Source of the DNA: Macrosoma leucophasiata
Lineage: Eukaryota > Arthropoda > Insecta > Lepidoptera > Hedylidae
Length of the DNA stretch: 64,000 nt
Assembly: GCA_036365455.1 (NCBI GenBank)
Contig: JAWQUS010000010.1
Coordinates: 24,352,501 to 24,416,500, forward strand
Direction of reading: 5' to 3'
Shown: piece by piece, positions 1 through 10,017 of the stretch
Position numbering within the stretch: position 1 is the first letter of the stretch
Layout: each line of letters begins with the position of its first letter
Program-made: the position numbers and the translations under genes
The notes under the pieces: model-generated
The model's input: only the letters and a program-made list of their open reading frames with translations
Databases searched by the model: none
Told to the model about the DNA's origin: nothing

Positions 1-506
1 ATATAAACAACGTTAAATTAGAACTATATAGCGCATAAAATACACTAAATCAGTATAAGTGGTAAGAGAAATTTCATATTCCGTCTAGGCTTCCAAAAAC
101 ATTGGAAATCAACCATATTGTCTTGCACTTAAGTTGAAGTTAGCTCAACAAGATACCAGCTTAAATATGAGACATGCTTGTTATCTAATTTGTATTTTAT
201 CGTAAAGTGATAAAGTTGAAAATCGTACAATGCTCTGAATTCATGGAAGGAACACTTAAGGCGAGGCACTCGTCGGACCATCTACACTTGTAAAATTTCA
301 CGCACAGTTGCGCCATCTCCGAGATGGGACATAACATGGGAGAACGAGGGTATCTTTTGTTTTCCGGTAAAAATATTTTTATTAGGGGCACTGATTTCGA
401 TTTGGGACATCTATATAATAAGGACGATACGGCGATAGTTTGGCGTTATGTTGTATCCTTATACATAAACTAGGAAATGTTTAGAGGGCGAAATGTGACG
501 GCTATT
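1..506. other. AT-rich stretch, nothing recognised
   Basis: No open frame longer than 64 codons and no repeat I recognise. The frames present are short and show no coding character. Confidence 0.4.
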
Positions 507-530
507 TATTTATTATACTTTAATTACAAC

Positions 531-691
531 GATTTTGACGTGACAACGTCTTAAATTAGGTTGCGGCTCGGAGTCACTCATGAAAAAGTGTAACGCCCGG
601 TAACGTAACGATGAGTCACCGAACGAGAGAGAGGCCTGCCGGACCGGCGAATGCCTTTCTACCGAGAAAAAGACGTTGTCACGTAAAATCT
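531..691. mobile_element. Foldback MITE-like repeat
   Basis: Two inverted arms, 531-552 and 670-691, share ACGTGACAACGTCTT and its neighbours with a single 1-nt indel. The interior is GC-richer than the flanks (GTAACGCCCGGTAACGTAACG lies near 590-610). The terminal-repeat form with no coding capacity fits a MITE. I remember similar sequence from lepidopteran genomes but assign no superfamily. The outer ends may lie a few bases beyond the arms. Confidence 0.55.
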
Positions 692-725
692 TCGCCCGTA
701 AAACCGACTTTACAGGCAACCAGTT

Positions 726-838
726 GTTTTTATGTAATGGAAGTGGCAAACTAGTTTCTAGCTTGGAGTTCACATTGATGTTAAGTGTTGACTGCAGCCT
801 ATAGACACTTACACAAAGATCAAAGTCGAAACATGCCA
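726..838 (-). repeat. Family 1 SINE-like repeat, 3' fragment
   Basis: Reading the + strand, TTTTTATGTAATGGAAGTGG begins the reverse complement of the poly-A end. It runs through the conserved block GACTGCAGCCTATAGACA and is then cut off, where LINE-like sequence starts. See the full copy at 1390-1679 for the family description. Confidence 0.75.
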
Positions 839-839
839 C

Positions 840-1216
840 ATGCGTCTTACTCGTGAACGGGTGCTGATTGTGAGGACTGGTCTGTGGTGGTTTGTGTTAT
901 TTTCTATCACGTTATTAAGCTGTGGATGATAAGTATTTGCATATGTGCATTTAAAATAATACGTGCATAAGCCATGGACGTTCATATTATCTGTGTTTAT
1001 TCTACTTTAATTCCCATTTGTATTAGATGTATGGATTTTGACTAAAAGAATGAGTTTGTTCAGTAGAGGAGTTCTTCTTATTAGTGTCTGCACTTATAGC
1101 TAAAATACTTTTATGAATAAGGGGGTTAGCGTATAAACTATAGGTAGCTTGTAAACTGACAATGCAAAAGTGTGCTTGTAGACCAATTTGAAATAAAATA
1201 TTTGAGTTTGAGTTTG
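840..1216 (+). repeat. Non-LTR retrotransposon 3' UTR (LINE tail family C)
   Basis: Sequence around GCCATGGACGTTCAYATTA, GAGGAGTTCTTCTTATTAGTG and a final GAAATAAAATATTTGAGTTTGAG tail recurs at 9310-9720, 19334-19575 and 45663-46030. The shared order of blocks and the short (TTGAG)n-like tail are typical of a CR1/Jockey-type LINE 3' end. No coding sequence is left. Confidence 0.6.
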
Positions 1217-1290
1217 AAATGCAGATGCGTTACCACTCATGAGGCCTAAGGTGTTATGTCTCTGTGCCGGAAATTACAGGCCCGTACATT
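1217..1290 (-). repeat. Family 1A internal fragment
   Basis: Matches the middle of the family 1A unit (CAGATGCGTTACCACTC, GAGGCCTAAGGTGTTATG, GCCGGAAATTACAGG). Both ends are missing and it abuts the LINE tail just before it. Confidence 0.7.
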
Positions 1291-1389
1291 CTGCCGCAAA
1301 CAAATCACACTCAGTGTACTTCACCAGGATGGCGTTCAATGAGGAATGAATGCAGGAGATGGGAAACTGTGCATGTGTTACAAAAAGTT

Positions 1390-1679
1390 TATTTTTATGT
1401 AATAGAAATGTCAAACAAGCATGCAGTACACATTGATGTTAAGTGATGCATGCAGCCTATAGACACCAACACAAGGACCAAGGTCAAAATGCAGATGCGT
1501 TACCGCTCCTGAGGCCTAAGGTGTTATGCCTCTGTGCTGGAAATTACAGGGCCGTACATTACCATCTGACCACGGAACACGATAGTACTGAACACTACCA
1601 TTTAGCGGTACTTGCCGCTATTAGGTAATGCGGTGGTGCCTACGCCCGCGAGCTCCGTCACTGGAGCTCTACCACCAGT
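1390..1679 (-). mobile_element. Full-length family 1A SINE-like retroelement
   Basis: Reference copy of the commonest repeat here. On its sense strand it starts ACTGGTGGTAGAGCTCC, has a hairpin at the 5' end (GAGCTCC and GGAGCTC arms around a short loop), and ends CATTACATAAAAA. Copies share the same 5' start and an A-rich 3' end, so this is a short non-autonomous retroelement rather than randomly 5'-truncated LINE debris. The 5-bp direct repeat AAGTT flanks it (1385-1389 and 1680-1684). The block order resembles an abundant silkworm non-LTR 3' unit as I remember it. I see no convincing tRNA-type A or B box. Confidence 0.8.
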
Positions 1680-1681
1680 AA

Positions 1682-1900
1682 GTTGCTGCTAGCAATCTGT
1701 GCTTGCGAGACGGAAAACTAGATACAAACAATTTAAGTTGTTGCTCGTTCAGGTACGGAGGTCAGGTAAGGAGTCAATTTTTCCTCTTATGACTTTGAGA
1801 CCTATGCTAATTTGATCAGAGTTACACCTATTTAACGAGTTATAGCCCAAATAAACCAACAAAAACTTAGTTGGATTGTTTTATGATAACAAGTGTATCA
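1682..1900. repeat. Local duplication, unit 1
   Basis: The block GCTGCTAGCAATCTGTGCTT to ATGATAACAAGTGTATCAAT is repeated, slightly diverged, at 2209-2425. Unit 1 lies between two inverted family 1A copies. It looks like otherwise ordinary DNA with no coding frame. Confidence 0.75.
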
Positions 1901-1904
1901 ATTT

Positions 1905-2188
1905 ACTGGTGGCAGAGCTCCAGTGACGGAGCTCGCGGGCGTAGGCACCACCGCATTACCTAATATACTTGCCGCTAAATGGTAGTGTTCAGCACTATCG
2001 TGTTCCGGTCAGGTGGTAATGTACGGCCCTGTAATTTCCGGCACAGAGGCGTAACACCTTAGGCCTCAGGAGTGGTAACGCATCTGCATTTTGACCTTGG
2101 TCTTTGTGTGGATATCTATAGGCTGCAGTCATCAGTTAACATCAATGTGAACTGCATGCTTGTTTTCTACTTGCGTTACATAAAAAAA
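1905..2188 (+). mobile_element. Full-length family 1A element
   Basis: Opposite orientation to the copy at 1390-1679. It starts ACTGGTGGCAGAGCTCC and ends in TTACATAAAAAAA. It lies exactly between the two units of the local duplication. Confidence 0.8.
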
Positions 2189-2208
2189 TGATACAGTGTT
2201 AAAAAAGT

Positions 2209-2425
2209 AAAGTGCTGCTGGCAATCTGTGCTTGCGAGTAGGAAAACTAGGTACAAACAATTTAAGTTGTTGCTCGTTCAGGTACAAAGAGTCAACTTTT
2301 CTTCTTATGACTTTGAGACCTGCTAATTTGATCAGAGTTACACCTAACCTCTTATAACGAGTTATATCCTAAACAAGCCAACAAAAAGTTAGTTTGATTC
2401 TTTTATGATAAATAGTGTAACAATT
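2209..2425. repeat. Local duplication, unit 2
   Basis: Second copy of the 1682-1900 block, with scattered substitutions and small indels (for example TGCTGGCAATCTGTGCTTGC and AGTGTAACAATTATT). Confidence 0.75.
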
Positions 2426-2429
2426 ATTA

Positions 2430-3000
2430 TTCACCATAGTCTATAATAGAAATTAATTTAGTTACGTATGATACGTAAAATTAAAAAATCTTGGTATCCC
2501 AAATGATATTTTTTTTTTTTGATTTTGATTTCTGATAAGTCTCCGTCAGTCCTTACTACCATCAATATTTGCATTAAACCTATTTAACCATTTCTTTTAT
2601 CTTCCATTCTCTCTGTAGGGCTGATTTTCCTCAACCTTATGCTGATACTTTCTTTTACATTTTTCACACAAAAGCCTTTCTTCACCATTTTTATTGTGAT
2701 ATTAACTTTAGGCTTACTAAATTTCTTATTTTAAGGCGGCATGAAGTACCTTCCTATGTAAATATTATATTTTCTGGACATCAATTGAAATAGAAAGAGT
2801 AGGTATGACTTATGAAGGACGGGCGAAAGAAAATGGATGATATAAGCATGGCCCAAATATTTTGATCCATGATTTATCTTATACTAGTTATTGTCCGTGA
2901 CTTCGTCAGCGTGTACTTTTAATTGTAGCATTATAATAAATAAATATGTTATTCCAATGTATAGTTTTTACATAAGTCTTATCTTACTGTTTAGTTGCAT
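2430..3000. other. AT-rich stretch, nothing recognised
   Basis: No convincing open frame or repeat. Confidence 0.35.
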
Positions 3001-3002
3001 CC

Positions 3003-3095
3003 AAATCCATCCATAAGTTTTTTTGTGAAAACAAACATCCATCGATCCATCCATCTATACACACAAACTTTCGCATTTATTAGTAGAATAATATT
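3003..3095 (-). repeat. Helitron-like 5' fragment
   Basis: On the minus strand it reads AATGCGAAAGTTTGTGTG followed by GGATGGAT repeats and GTTTGTTTTCACAAAAAAAC. This matches the left part of the short Helitron at 13646-13798. The CTAG 3' end is absent. Confidence 0.5.
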
Positions 3096-3189
3096 TACGA
3101 ATTTTCTATTTTTGGGAACTTTGGCAAACTCAATGCCACAGGGCAATGAATGATAATGAATGATAAAATATAAAAAAAAAAACAAAAAT

Positions 3190-4795
3190 CCTGAGACGTG
3201 ATATTAACGCTTATTTATCATTGTGACAATATTTTTTTCTTGCATATTAATTAACAATCTGTGAAAATAATCAACAAAATTAACAATTTTAATTACCAAA
3301 AAAAACCATTTAAAACCAGATCCCAACATGTTACTACACAGCTAAACTAAAACCAAAACAAACACCAACTTAAGTCTGAAGCTAGTTGAAAAACTTCACT
3401 AATAACTTAGCGTCATAGACTAAAGGAAACGCGATATTAACTTCGCTAACTATTTACTAAACTGACACATTTAGTGCCGACGTCGGATATAAATACCTAA
3501 GTTTAATTAACCCGAGGAAGACAACCGGCACAATACTGTTGACTGTATCTGATTTACTTGCTAGATATTCGTAGATTCCATGGACCGCAGCTTCTATAGA
3601 TAAATCTTGTTTCTACTTCACGACTTTACTATTTAAAATGTATGTTGAAAATTATTATTCATTTTTTAATATTTAAGGAGCAAGGTTTAATTTCACTTTT
3701 ATTCAGCTAAAGCCAATTTTAAAATCAGTTGAAGATATAGAATATCTGAGTAATGTTTATACGGGCAAATAAAACGTGGTACGAGCACTAACTATAATAT
3801 TTTAGAAATTTAAAAAAAAAGTATTTTATTTCATTACCAAAAATTTGTATGGCACGAAACTGTTAAAATATTATATAACGAGAAAGTGTGCAGAAAGATA
3901 ACTTTACTTACAATTCTGGGTTATTTAAAACCATTTTGAGTATTTTCACAGCAAAACGGCTAGTTACTTACAACTATAATACCGCCTCAATTCAACTACA
4001 ATAAAAAAGTCATACAAAAAGTTACATATAAAATTGTGAAATCACATCACATCAGAGCATTGCCCAATCAAGTAATCCAAGCACTGTACTAAACATGTCA
4101 AAATTAGGATCGTATCGGTTACGTCTCGTCTCCACTAAATATATTTATCTTGAAACATAGAACAAGCAAATGGCCGCTCGGGAGTTGTTAAGTTTAGCTG
4201 TTAATTCACCATTGATTTGTTGGTTCCCTCTTGTTTACTACCGTTTTATCCCAATGTTAATACTGGACATTAGCTTAAAAGAAGGCCAGTTTTTTTTTGG
4301 GAATGGACTTGCGTCTCGTCTTAAGACGGCATTAGTTTACTTCACCGGGCAATCGGCGAGCGTAAAGGCAGAGAATATGTAATTATACTACGTATAGAAT
4401 GGACACTTCGACGTCCGGTCTGATTTCCCCGGCTCACCCAACCTCCTCCCCTCTTATGGGCGACGCTTGGTATTCTCTACGTGCTACGCACACAGGTGCA
4501 CGTGTAAATAGACGCCACTGATTGATTTTTGTGTAATAGAGACCATATTAAGCGTTTGTATTGAATTTGGCGGAGTGTCGTGGTGTGGTAAAGGGCTATG
4601 AGTCTGTAGAGAGTAAGTAGACTAGTAGATTAACTCGAATTACTTTGATAAAGCTATACGAGTTTCTGTCCTTCGATTTACCAATATTTATTTAATATAC
4701 AGGTCTTGAGACCTTAATATTAAATAAATCTTGCATACTTATATGCAAATACATACATTAGGTTTAATTACACATTACATTTGGCTATAGAACCC
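3190..4795. other. Mostly unannotated AT-rich DNA
   Basis: The only frame of note is 4170-4382 (+, 70 codons), opening with ATG in an AAATGG context. Its product is partly hydrophobic, has no motif I know, and ends in the usual AT-rich setting. I rate it more likely chance than gene. Confidence 0.3.
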
Positions 4796-4799
4796 TAAA

Positions 4800-5178
4800 T
4801 CATCATCATTTCAGCCAATAGACGTCCACTGCTGAATAAAAGCCTCCCCCAAAGAAAGAAAGAAAGAAAAGAATAGAAACCAGGTCGTCGGTCCATCTTG
4901 TGGGAGGCCTGCCTATACTTCGTTTTCCGGTACGCGGTTGCCACTCAAGAACTGCTCTGCCCCAACAGCCGTCAGTTCTTCGAGCTATGTGCCCTGCCCA
5001 CTGCCACTTGAGTCTCGCTATTCGGTGAGCTATGTCGGTAACCTTGGTTCTCATGCGGATCTCCTCATTTCTGATTCGATCTCGCAGAGAAACTCCAAGC
5101 ATAGCTCTCTCCATTGCTCTCTGAGTGACCTCGAGCCTTCTTATGGACCCATAATAAGCGACCACGTTTCTGTCTCTT
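4800..5178 (-). pseudogene. RTE-clade LINE C-terminal fragment
   Basis: The minus-strand frame contains LEVTQRAMERAMLGVSLRDR, the segment RIARLKWQWAGHIAR, and a GRPPTRWTDDL motif. These belong to the C-terminal end of RTE/BovB-type reverse transcriptases. The 3' end reads ...GCAGTGGACGTCTATTGGCTG then a short (ATG)n-like tail, also typical of RTE elements. The fragment is 5'-truncated where a foldback repeat begins near 5180, and an indel with an A/G-rich run near 4855-4870 breaks the end of the frame. It cannot encode an active protein. Confidence 0.75.
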
Positions 5179-5179
5179 A

Positions 5180-5322
5180 AGGCTCCTTTCATTCTGCAGC
5201 GTAGTACAAAAACGCTACCAGCAAGCACGCGGCACAATGAAAGCCACTATGGAGCTTCATACAAATTGCACCAGTCACGCGCATACGCGACCGGCGACAC
5301 GCTGCAGAATGAAAGTAGCCTA
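5180..5322. mobile_element. Short foldback repeat next to RTE fragment
   Basis: Arms TTTCATTCTGCAGCGT (left, near 5187-5202) and ACGCTGCAGAATGAAA (right, near 5299-5315) are exact inverted copies, set in GGCT(C/A)C...G(T)AGCC. The unit is about 143 bp with no frame of its own. It is a MITE candidate that either inserted into or bounds the RTE fragment. Confidence 0.5.
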
Positions 5323-5412
5323 AGTCATCACTGGCAACACACATTAGTCAAAAACCTTTTTCTTGAGACACTGCGGGTAAGTCGGACGAGAAGATGTATT
5401 GAAGCTTCCCGA

Positions 5413-5442
5413 ACGCTGCCCAACCGCCCGGTTGGGCAGCGT
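5413..5442. other. Perfect GC-rich palindrome
   Basis: ACGCTGCCCAACCG and its inverse face each other across 2 nt, a 14-bp perfect stem in moderately AT-rich DNA. It could extrude as a cruciform. No transcript is implied. Confidence 0.7.
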
Positions 5443-5469
5443 AGAGCCCTAAAACAGCTCAGAAAATCT

Positions 5470-5990
5470 GAACCAATTTGTAAGGATTACATTCTCAATA
5501 GCTTACAACCGACCTCTTTGCAACTATTTTCCGTATTTAAGTATATTTTGACAATACTTTATACGAGGCCAGCCGGAAAATAAAGTTGTGTCCAAAATCC
5601 TAAGACCCATACAACGCTATCCAATAAAAGTAAGCGAAATTCGCAACGAATACTATAACTAATAATAATCCAATGTCGCCTAATACCAATTCATTGTTTT
5701 GAAAATGAAGACACATAGGGTTATTCTCTAGCCAGTGAACGTGCAGTGACATGGGTAAACCCTTTTTCTTCATAACTAGAACACTTTCGGTGTTATATAT
5801 CATATTTAAAAGCAATATCATATTTTTCCCTTCGGATGGAGACGGTATATTTATATTTTGGGGTACCGTATCATGGGAGTAGTGAAGGACTTAACAGTTA
5901 CGAACGGTTGATCCTCACTGAAACAAAGTGCCGGATTTCTTGTATTTGTTTTGGTCAAATAGACAACACAATGGAATTAGCTTTTTCTTT
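5470..5990. other. No recognised feature
   Basis: Two short frames of 60-73 codons exist on opposite strands. Neither has a domain or a convincing start context. Confidence 0.3.
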
Positions 5991-6313
5991 AGACGACCCG
6001 GTTTGTCCAGCGGTGTGAGATGACCATTTGATTCAAAGAGTCGCGAGTTATTCGTGCAATATTTGTATTTATATAAGTATATATAGGTAAATGGTTTACA
6101 GGTTTATATGCATATATTTTTTTAAATGACTAGGTATCACTATTATGGACAAATTTCGAGTTCGATCCCCGTATCGAGAAAAACATTTGTATGTCCTACA
6201 GATATTTGTTTAGTGTCCGGGTGTTTGTGTATGTGCTGTGTGTAAGCAATGACACCCACGACACAGGTTGTACTTACCTAGTGCTGGGCTGTGAGTGTAA
6301 ACGTATTTTATAT
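5991..6313 (+). mobile_element. tRNA-derived SINE with internal insertion
   Basis: The head reads GACGACCCGGTTTGTCCAGC (A-box region) and later GAGTTCGATCCCC (B box). The SINE body follows (CTACAGATATTTGTTTAGTG, CACCCACGACACAGG) and ends in GGCTGTGAGTGTAAACGTAT. About 107 bp of AT-rich sequence (6050-6156), flanked by CGAGTT direct repeats at 6044-6049 and 6157-6162, separates the A and B boxes. The RNA polymerase III promoter should therefore be dead. Confidence 0.8.
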
Positions 6314-6352
6314 ATTTTTTATTTTACAGCACTAGATGTAAATACTACACTA

Positions 6353-6593
6353 TAGTAGTGTTCAGCACTATCGTGTCCCGGCCAGGTAATGTACACCCTG
6401 TAATTTCCGGCACAGAGGCATAACACCTTAGGTGTGGAGGCATAACACCTTAGGTTAGGGAGTGGTAACGCATCTGCATTTCGACCTTGGTCTTTTTGTG
6501 GTCGTCTATGCCTATAGATGACTGCAGCCTTGCAGTCATCACTTAACATTAATGTGAACTGCATGCTCGTTACCACTTCAATTACATAAAAAA
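6353..6593 (+). repeat. Family 1A element, 5'-truncated
   Basis: Begins within the unit at TAGTGTTCAGCACTATCGTG and ends TTACATAAAAAA. A small internal tandem duplication repeats GGCATAACACCTTAGGT near 6417-6455, with a variant spacer. Confidence 0.75.
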
Positions 6594-6805
6594 GCGTAAC
6601 AATCTACATGAAAAAATTTACAACTGACTTCAGATTGTTGCTTTTATCTGTTTAGCAACTAACTTCAGATGAGTATCTGTCGGTGTGCACGCGTGTTGCA
6701 AAAATTAACTCTCCTCATTTTTCCTATCGCGCTAAAAGAAGAATTACTTCAAAAATATTATTTCTTATAGGTTCTTTGAAGATGGACGCTATCCGATCTT
6801 GCCGA

Positions 6806-6874
6806 TAGCGGCAAGTATATTTAGGTAATGCGGCGGTGCATACGCCCGCTCCGTCACTGGAGCTCTACCCGTAA
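6806..6874 (-). repeat. Family 1A 5'-end fragment
   Basis: Only the hairpin-bearing 5' end remains (TAGGTAATGCGGCGG, TCCGTCACTGGAGCTCTACC). It is inverted relative to the truncated copy at 6353-6593, so the pair may derive from one rearranged element. Confidence 0.65.
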
Positions 6875-6889
6875 ATAAAGAAGTATTAT

Positions 6890-7370
6890 TTGTTACGAGA
6901 AGTTTAGACACTGTTTTTTTTTATTTATCTATCACTACCATTACAGAACCACAATTCCAAAATACGAATCGGAGGTCTCTCTTTTATTCTTGTCACGGCT
7001 TTTCAATGCTAAGATACTTTCACATTGGTATTGGTTCAGCATACTGTCTTATATAATTGGATAGGATTCTTAATGTATACATTCGCGAAAAAGCGCTTTT
7101 CTTTTGATTTATCACTATTTATATGGCTTTGTTACCGGCAGTAAACATAATTTATTGATAATTGCCAAGGTATTATTATCATAATTTAAATGTGTCATAA
7201 ATTCTGTATGTTTATGGGACAAGAGTGCCAGTTGAGGGATTTGAAGATATATATATGTCACGTTACGCAATTTATCTATGGCAAAATGTACGGAGTTAGT
7301 ATGTTTTTGACAGATCGTAATGAATGTATTGTAATACCTCATTGAAATCTTTCAGGTGATTTTTTTTATT
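6890..7370. other. No recognised feature
   Basis: AT-rich. The 75-codon minus frame at 7115-7342 shows no domain. Confidence 0.3.
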
Positions 7371-7605
7371 TATATATGCACGTATCTTCACGCCAGGTCC
7401 CTAACGGGGTAGGCAGAGAGTGTAGAGCGCCAGATATCCCGGTCCTGACAAACCTCTCGTGCCTCGTCTACCTTCATCATTCTCTTCATACATGCACGCC
7501 GATTCCTAAGACTACCTATTTGGTCATGGTAGGTCAGTCTTGGTCTTCCTGGGCCTCTGCAATCATCCACATTCGTATTGTATATCTGTTTAGTCAAATA
7601 TAGGT
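7371..7605 (-). pseudogene. LINE C-terminal fragment (family F)
   Basis: The minus-strand translation includes CRGPGRPRLTYHDQ, ACMKRMMKVDEAREVCQDRD and the final SAYPVRDLA. This C-terminal block follows the reverse transcriptase in an abundant insect non-LTR element. The same block occurs at 23006-23255, 28085-28420 and 59035-59216. The 3' end is GCGTGAAGATACGTGCATAT, a decayed form of the (CATA)n tail seen elsewhere. An internal deletion removes the QIGRVLSDGG segment present in the 28-kb copy. Confidence 0.7.
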
Positions 7606-7659
7606 TTTATTGTCACAGCATAAAGTACTACCGATTTGTATTTCCTAGTAGTGTTTATG

Positions 7660-7995
7660 TATATTGAAATCTCGTCCGCGGCCCTACCACATCTCTATCC
7701 GACGGCGGGACCACCGTTAGGTGGCTGGGGATATGGACGTGGGGTGCATGGCCAAGAAAATACCCGATACCTCTGCCCCAGCCATTGCCTCACGACAACA
7801 GCGAGTGGCGGTGTGGAGTTTGGTGTGGCTCTGCAGCCACACCAAACGCCGCTCCCTCGCTGGGTTACTTAAGGTTCGCCGGTGTGGAGACAATCACCGA
7901 CTATTAAGTCCCCCCACCACGACAAGGCGCAAACCCTTGGGGGGGAATATTGCCGATCCTTTTGCATCCCACCTCGAACCATATCGAGCGTGAGC
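7660..7995. other. GC-rich island of unknown origin
   Basis: Markedly GC-richer than its flanks, with open stretches in all + frames (for example 7721-7993, 90 codons). It carries a perfect 13-bp hairpin, GTTTGGTGTGGCT / AGCCACACCAAAC (7818-7847). No motif was recognised. It could be the 5' part of a non-LTR element or a CpG-rich regulatory remnant. Confidence 0.35.
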
Positions 7996-7999
7996 CCTA

Positions 8000-9130
8000 G
8001 ACAAGTTCAAACATATTGCCCAAAACTACCAAACTGTTGGGCAATAAGAATTAGTCTTTGCAACGCGGGAATAAATTCCGGGCGCAAGGTGCAACTTCGT
8101 TGCGCCTTTTAAACTTTCACAAGCGTTTTTAATAATGTGCGGGACATGTAAATTCGGGTTAAGTTTTCCAATAAAAGTTGCAACGCTGTTCGAGTGCGGC
8201 GCCGAAGCGAGTTGCAATACTGCACGCTACGTAATTCCTTTCAAGGAAATTATTTTATGTGTTCTCTTTTTGGATTTAATAAATTTTGATGCTATGGGTA
8301 CAATGGAGTATTTTAGTAACCGCATGTGGAATTGCTTTTAAAATGTATTTTTATTACATTCTAAAATTTGTTAGAACGTTATTCAAACGTCAGCTAGAAA
8401 AGAAAAAATAGAAAATGACACATCATAAGAACATCATAATCTAGAGCATTCTATGATATTGTATAAAAATACATCAAATTGCAGAAACGCTCGCGACGTA
8501 AAATCGTATAGTCGATTTATTCGAATACTCAGTGAAAGAATGACATCATCACATGTAAAATCCTCAACAAACACAATAGACAATATTAACTCATAGTTTA
8601 CGAGTATGAATAATCAGCATTACTTGCATACACGCAAACATAAACATTTTTGAATTCATAATGACACAAACGGGACGAAGAATGTCATCACCAATAATGA
8701 TTTATTTTATACACTCAAAGAAACAAAAACAATATCGATATATCCCCTGAACATTCCCCAGACAGGAGTCAACTAAACTCATAAAGCCACATCTAGACTA
8801 GCACCACTAACAACGCCAGCCGCAGCTTAACCTGTTTATTTATTTGCCAAGTCCCACTAAACACCGCGACCCGTTTCCAGTCACGATTCTAGCATACGGA
8901 AAATTATGGCGATAGTTTTCATTCATCATATGAGCAATTACAAGAACTTTACGGGTTAAGTTTGAAAAGCAAACTGTTTGGAAATGAACGTTTAATTTTA
9001 TTTATTTCAAACGCTGTTTGTTGTTACGAATTTCTGCGATTGGATACATTGCTTTTCTGCAACTGGCTGCTTCTAAATTTATTGTGTTTTTCAAACTTTT
9101 GGACAACGTTCACAGAAGAGATGGTTCTAT
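8000..9130. other. No recognised feature
   Basis: Two small + frames (8135-8341 and 8962-9156) lack motifs. A weak hairpin lies at GGCGCAA...TTGCGCC near 8080-8107. Confidence 0.3.
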
Positions 9131-9226
9131 TTCGTTTTTGGAATGAAAGTAAATAGCCTTTGGCGGCGTCGTGTGGCGGGTTGCTCACTTCCCTCTAAAA
9201 TGGTCGAGGAAGGAAATGGCTGTCAC

Positions 9227-9257
9227 ATGCGTCATACTCAGGTTGAGTATGACGCAT
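9227..9257. other. Perfect 14-bp inverted repeat with 3-nt loop
   Basis: ATGCGTCATACTCA, GGT, TGAGTATGACGCAT. The left arm resembles CATGCGTCTTACTCG at the start of LINE tail C near 840, so one arm may be a snap-back copy of element sequence. Confidence 0.8.
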
Positions 9258-9720
9258 ACAACCATATACTTGGTTTGCAGGAGCTGCATCTCATTTAGTA
9301 GATAGCAGTTTATTTGCATTTATGCTATGGACGTTCACATTAATTGATTTTTCACGATAACTTGTACTAGATTTAAGCTCTCATCAAGAGCTCTTACTGA
9401 GTTTGTTGGGTAGCGAAGTTCTTCTCAATAATGACTGCACTTAGAACTCTGCTAAGTGAATAACTTTCATATTGACGAATAAGTTTTTTCTTTTTCTTCA
9501 TTTATCATCATTGAAGGAATTGAAAAATTTGTGATTATTATGTTTTAACTAAGTAGTTTAAATTCTAATTTTAATTTACTATTAATATATGTTTTTGCTT
9601 TTACTATATGTAATGGTTATTCACTCTAGGTATTTTATGATTTCTTGACGTTTTGAAAGTATCTGTAAAGATCTATTTCAAATAAACATTTTGTATTCTA
9701 TTCTATTCTACTCTATTCAA
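9258..9720 (+). repeat. LINE tail family C copy
   Basis: Shares GCTATGGACGTTCACATTA, AAGAGCTCTTACTGAG, GTGAATAACTTTCATATTGACG and TATCTGTAAAGA with the other copies. It ends in a short (TATTC)n-like tail at 9690-9718. Confidence 0.6.
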
Positions 9721-9810
9721 TACTTTGACACTTTCAAGCACTTTTGTTACTTAAAGAAAATTATTTATGTAGCGAAAGTGTTAATGAATCATAGATAGCT
9801 CATGTAAGTA

Positions 9811-9928
9811 TGTTAAGTGACGACTGCAGCCTATAGACATTTACACAAAAACCAGAGGTCAAAATGCAGATGCGTTGCCACCTCTTAGACCTTAGTTGTT
9901 TTGTATCTATGATAGTTAATACGAGCCA
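9811..9928 (-). repeat. Family 1B fragment
   Basis: Subfamily B is marked by AGACCTTAGTTGTT and ATGATAGTTA where A has GAGGCCTAAGGTGTT and GCCGGAAATTACAG. Only the 3' half is present. Confidence 0.65.
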
Positions 9929-10017
9929 ATAAATACAAGGCACATATTATGAAAAAATTATACCCATTATAGTTTTCGCTGTTAACGATAACAAAACATT
10001 AATCTATACTTAATATT

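Noticed and set aside
197..391. 64-codon minus frame as a possible gene
   Set aside because: No motif, no neighbours, and length expected by chance.
1682..2425. CRISPR-like or satellite array
   Set aside because: Only two long units separated by a transposon; no short regular repeats with spacers anywhere in the window.
4170..4382. 70-codon + frame with a good start context
   Set aside because: No recognisable domain, repeat or splice evidence; recorded only under the surrounding stretch.
7721..7993. 90-codon + frame as a gene
   Set aside because: GC-rich DNA has few stops, several frames are open, and no motif was recognised.
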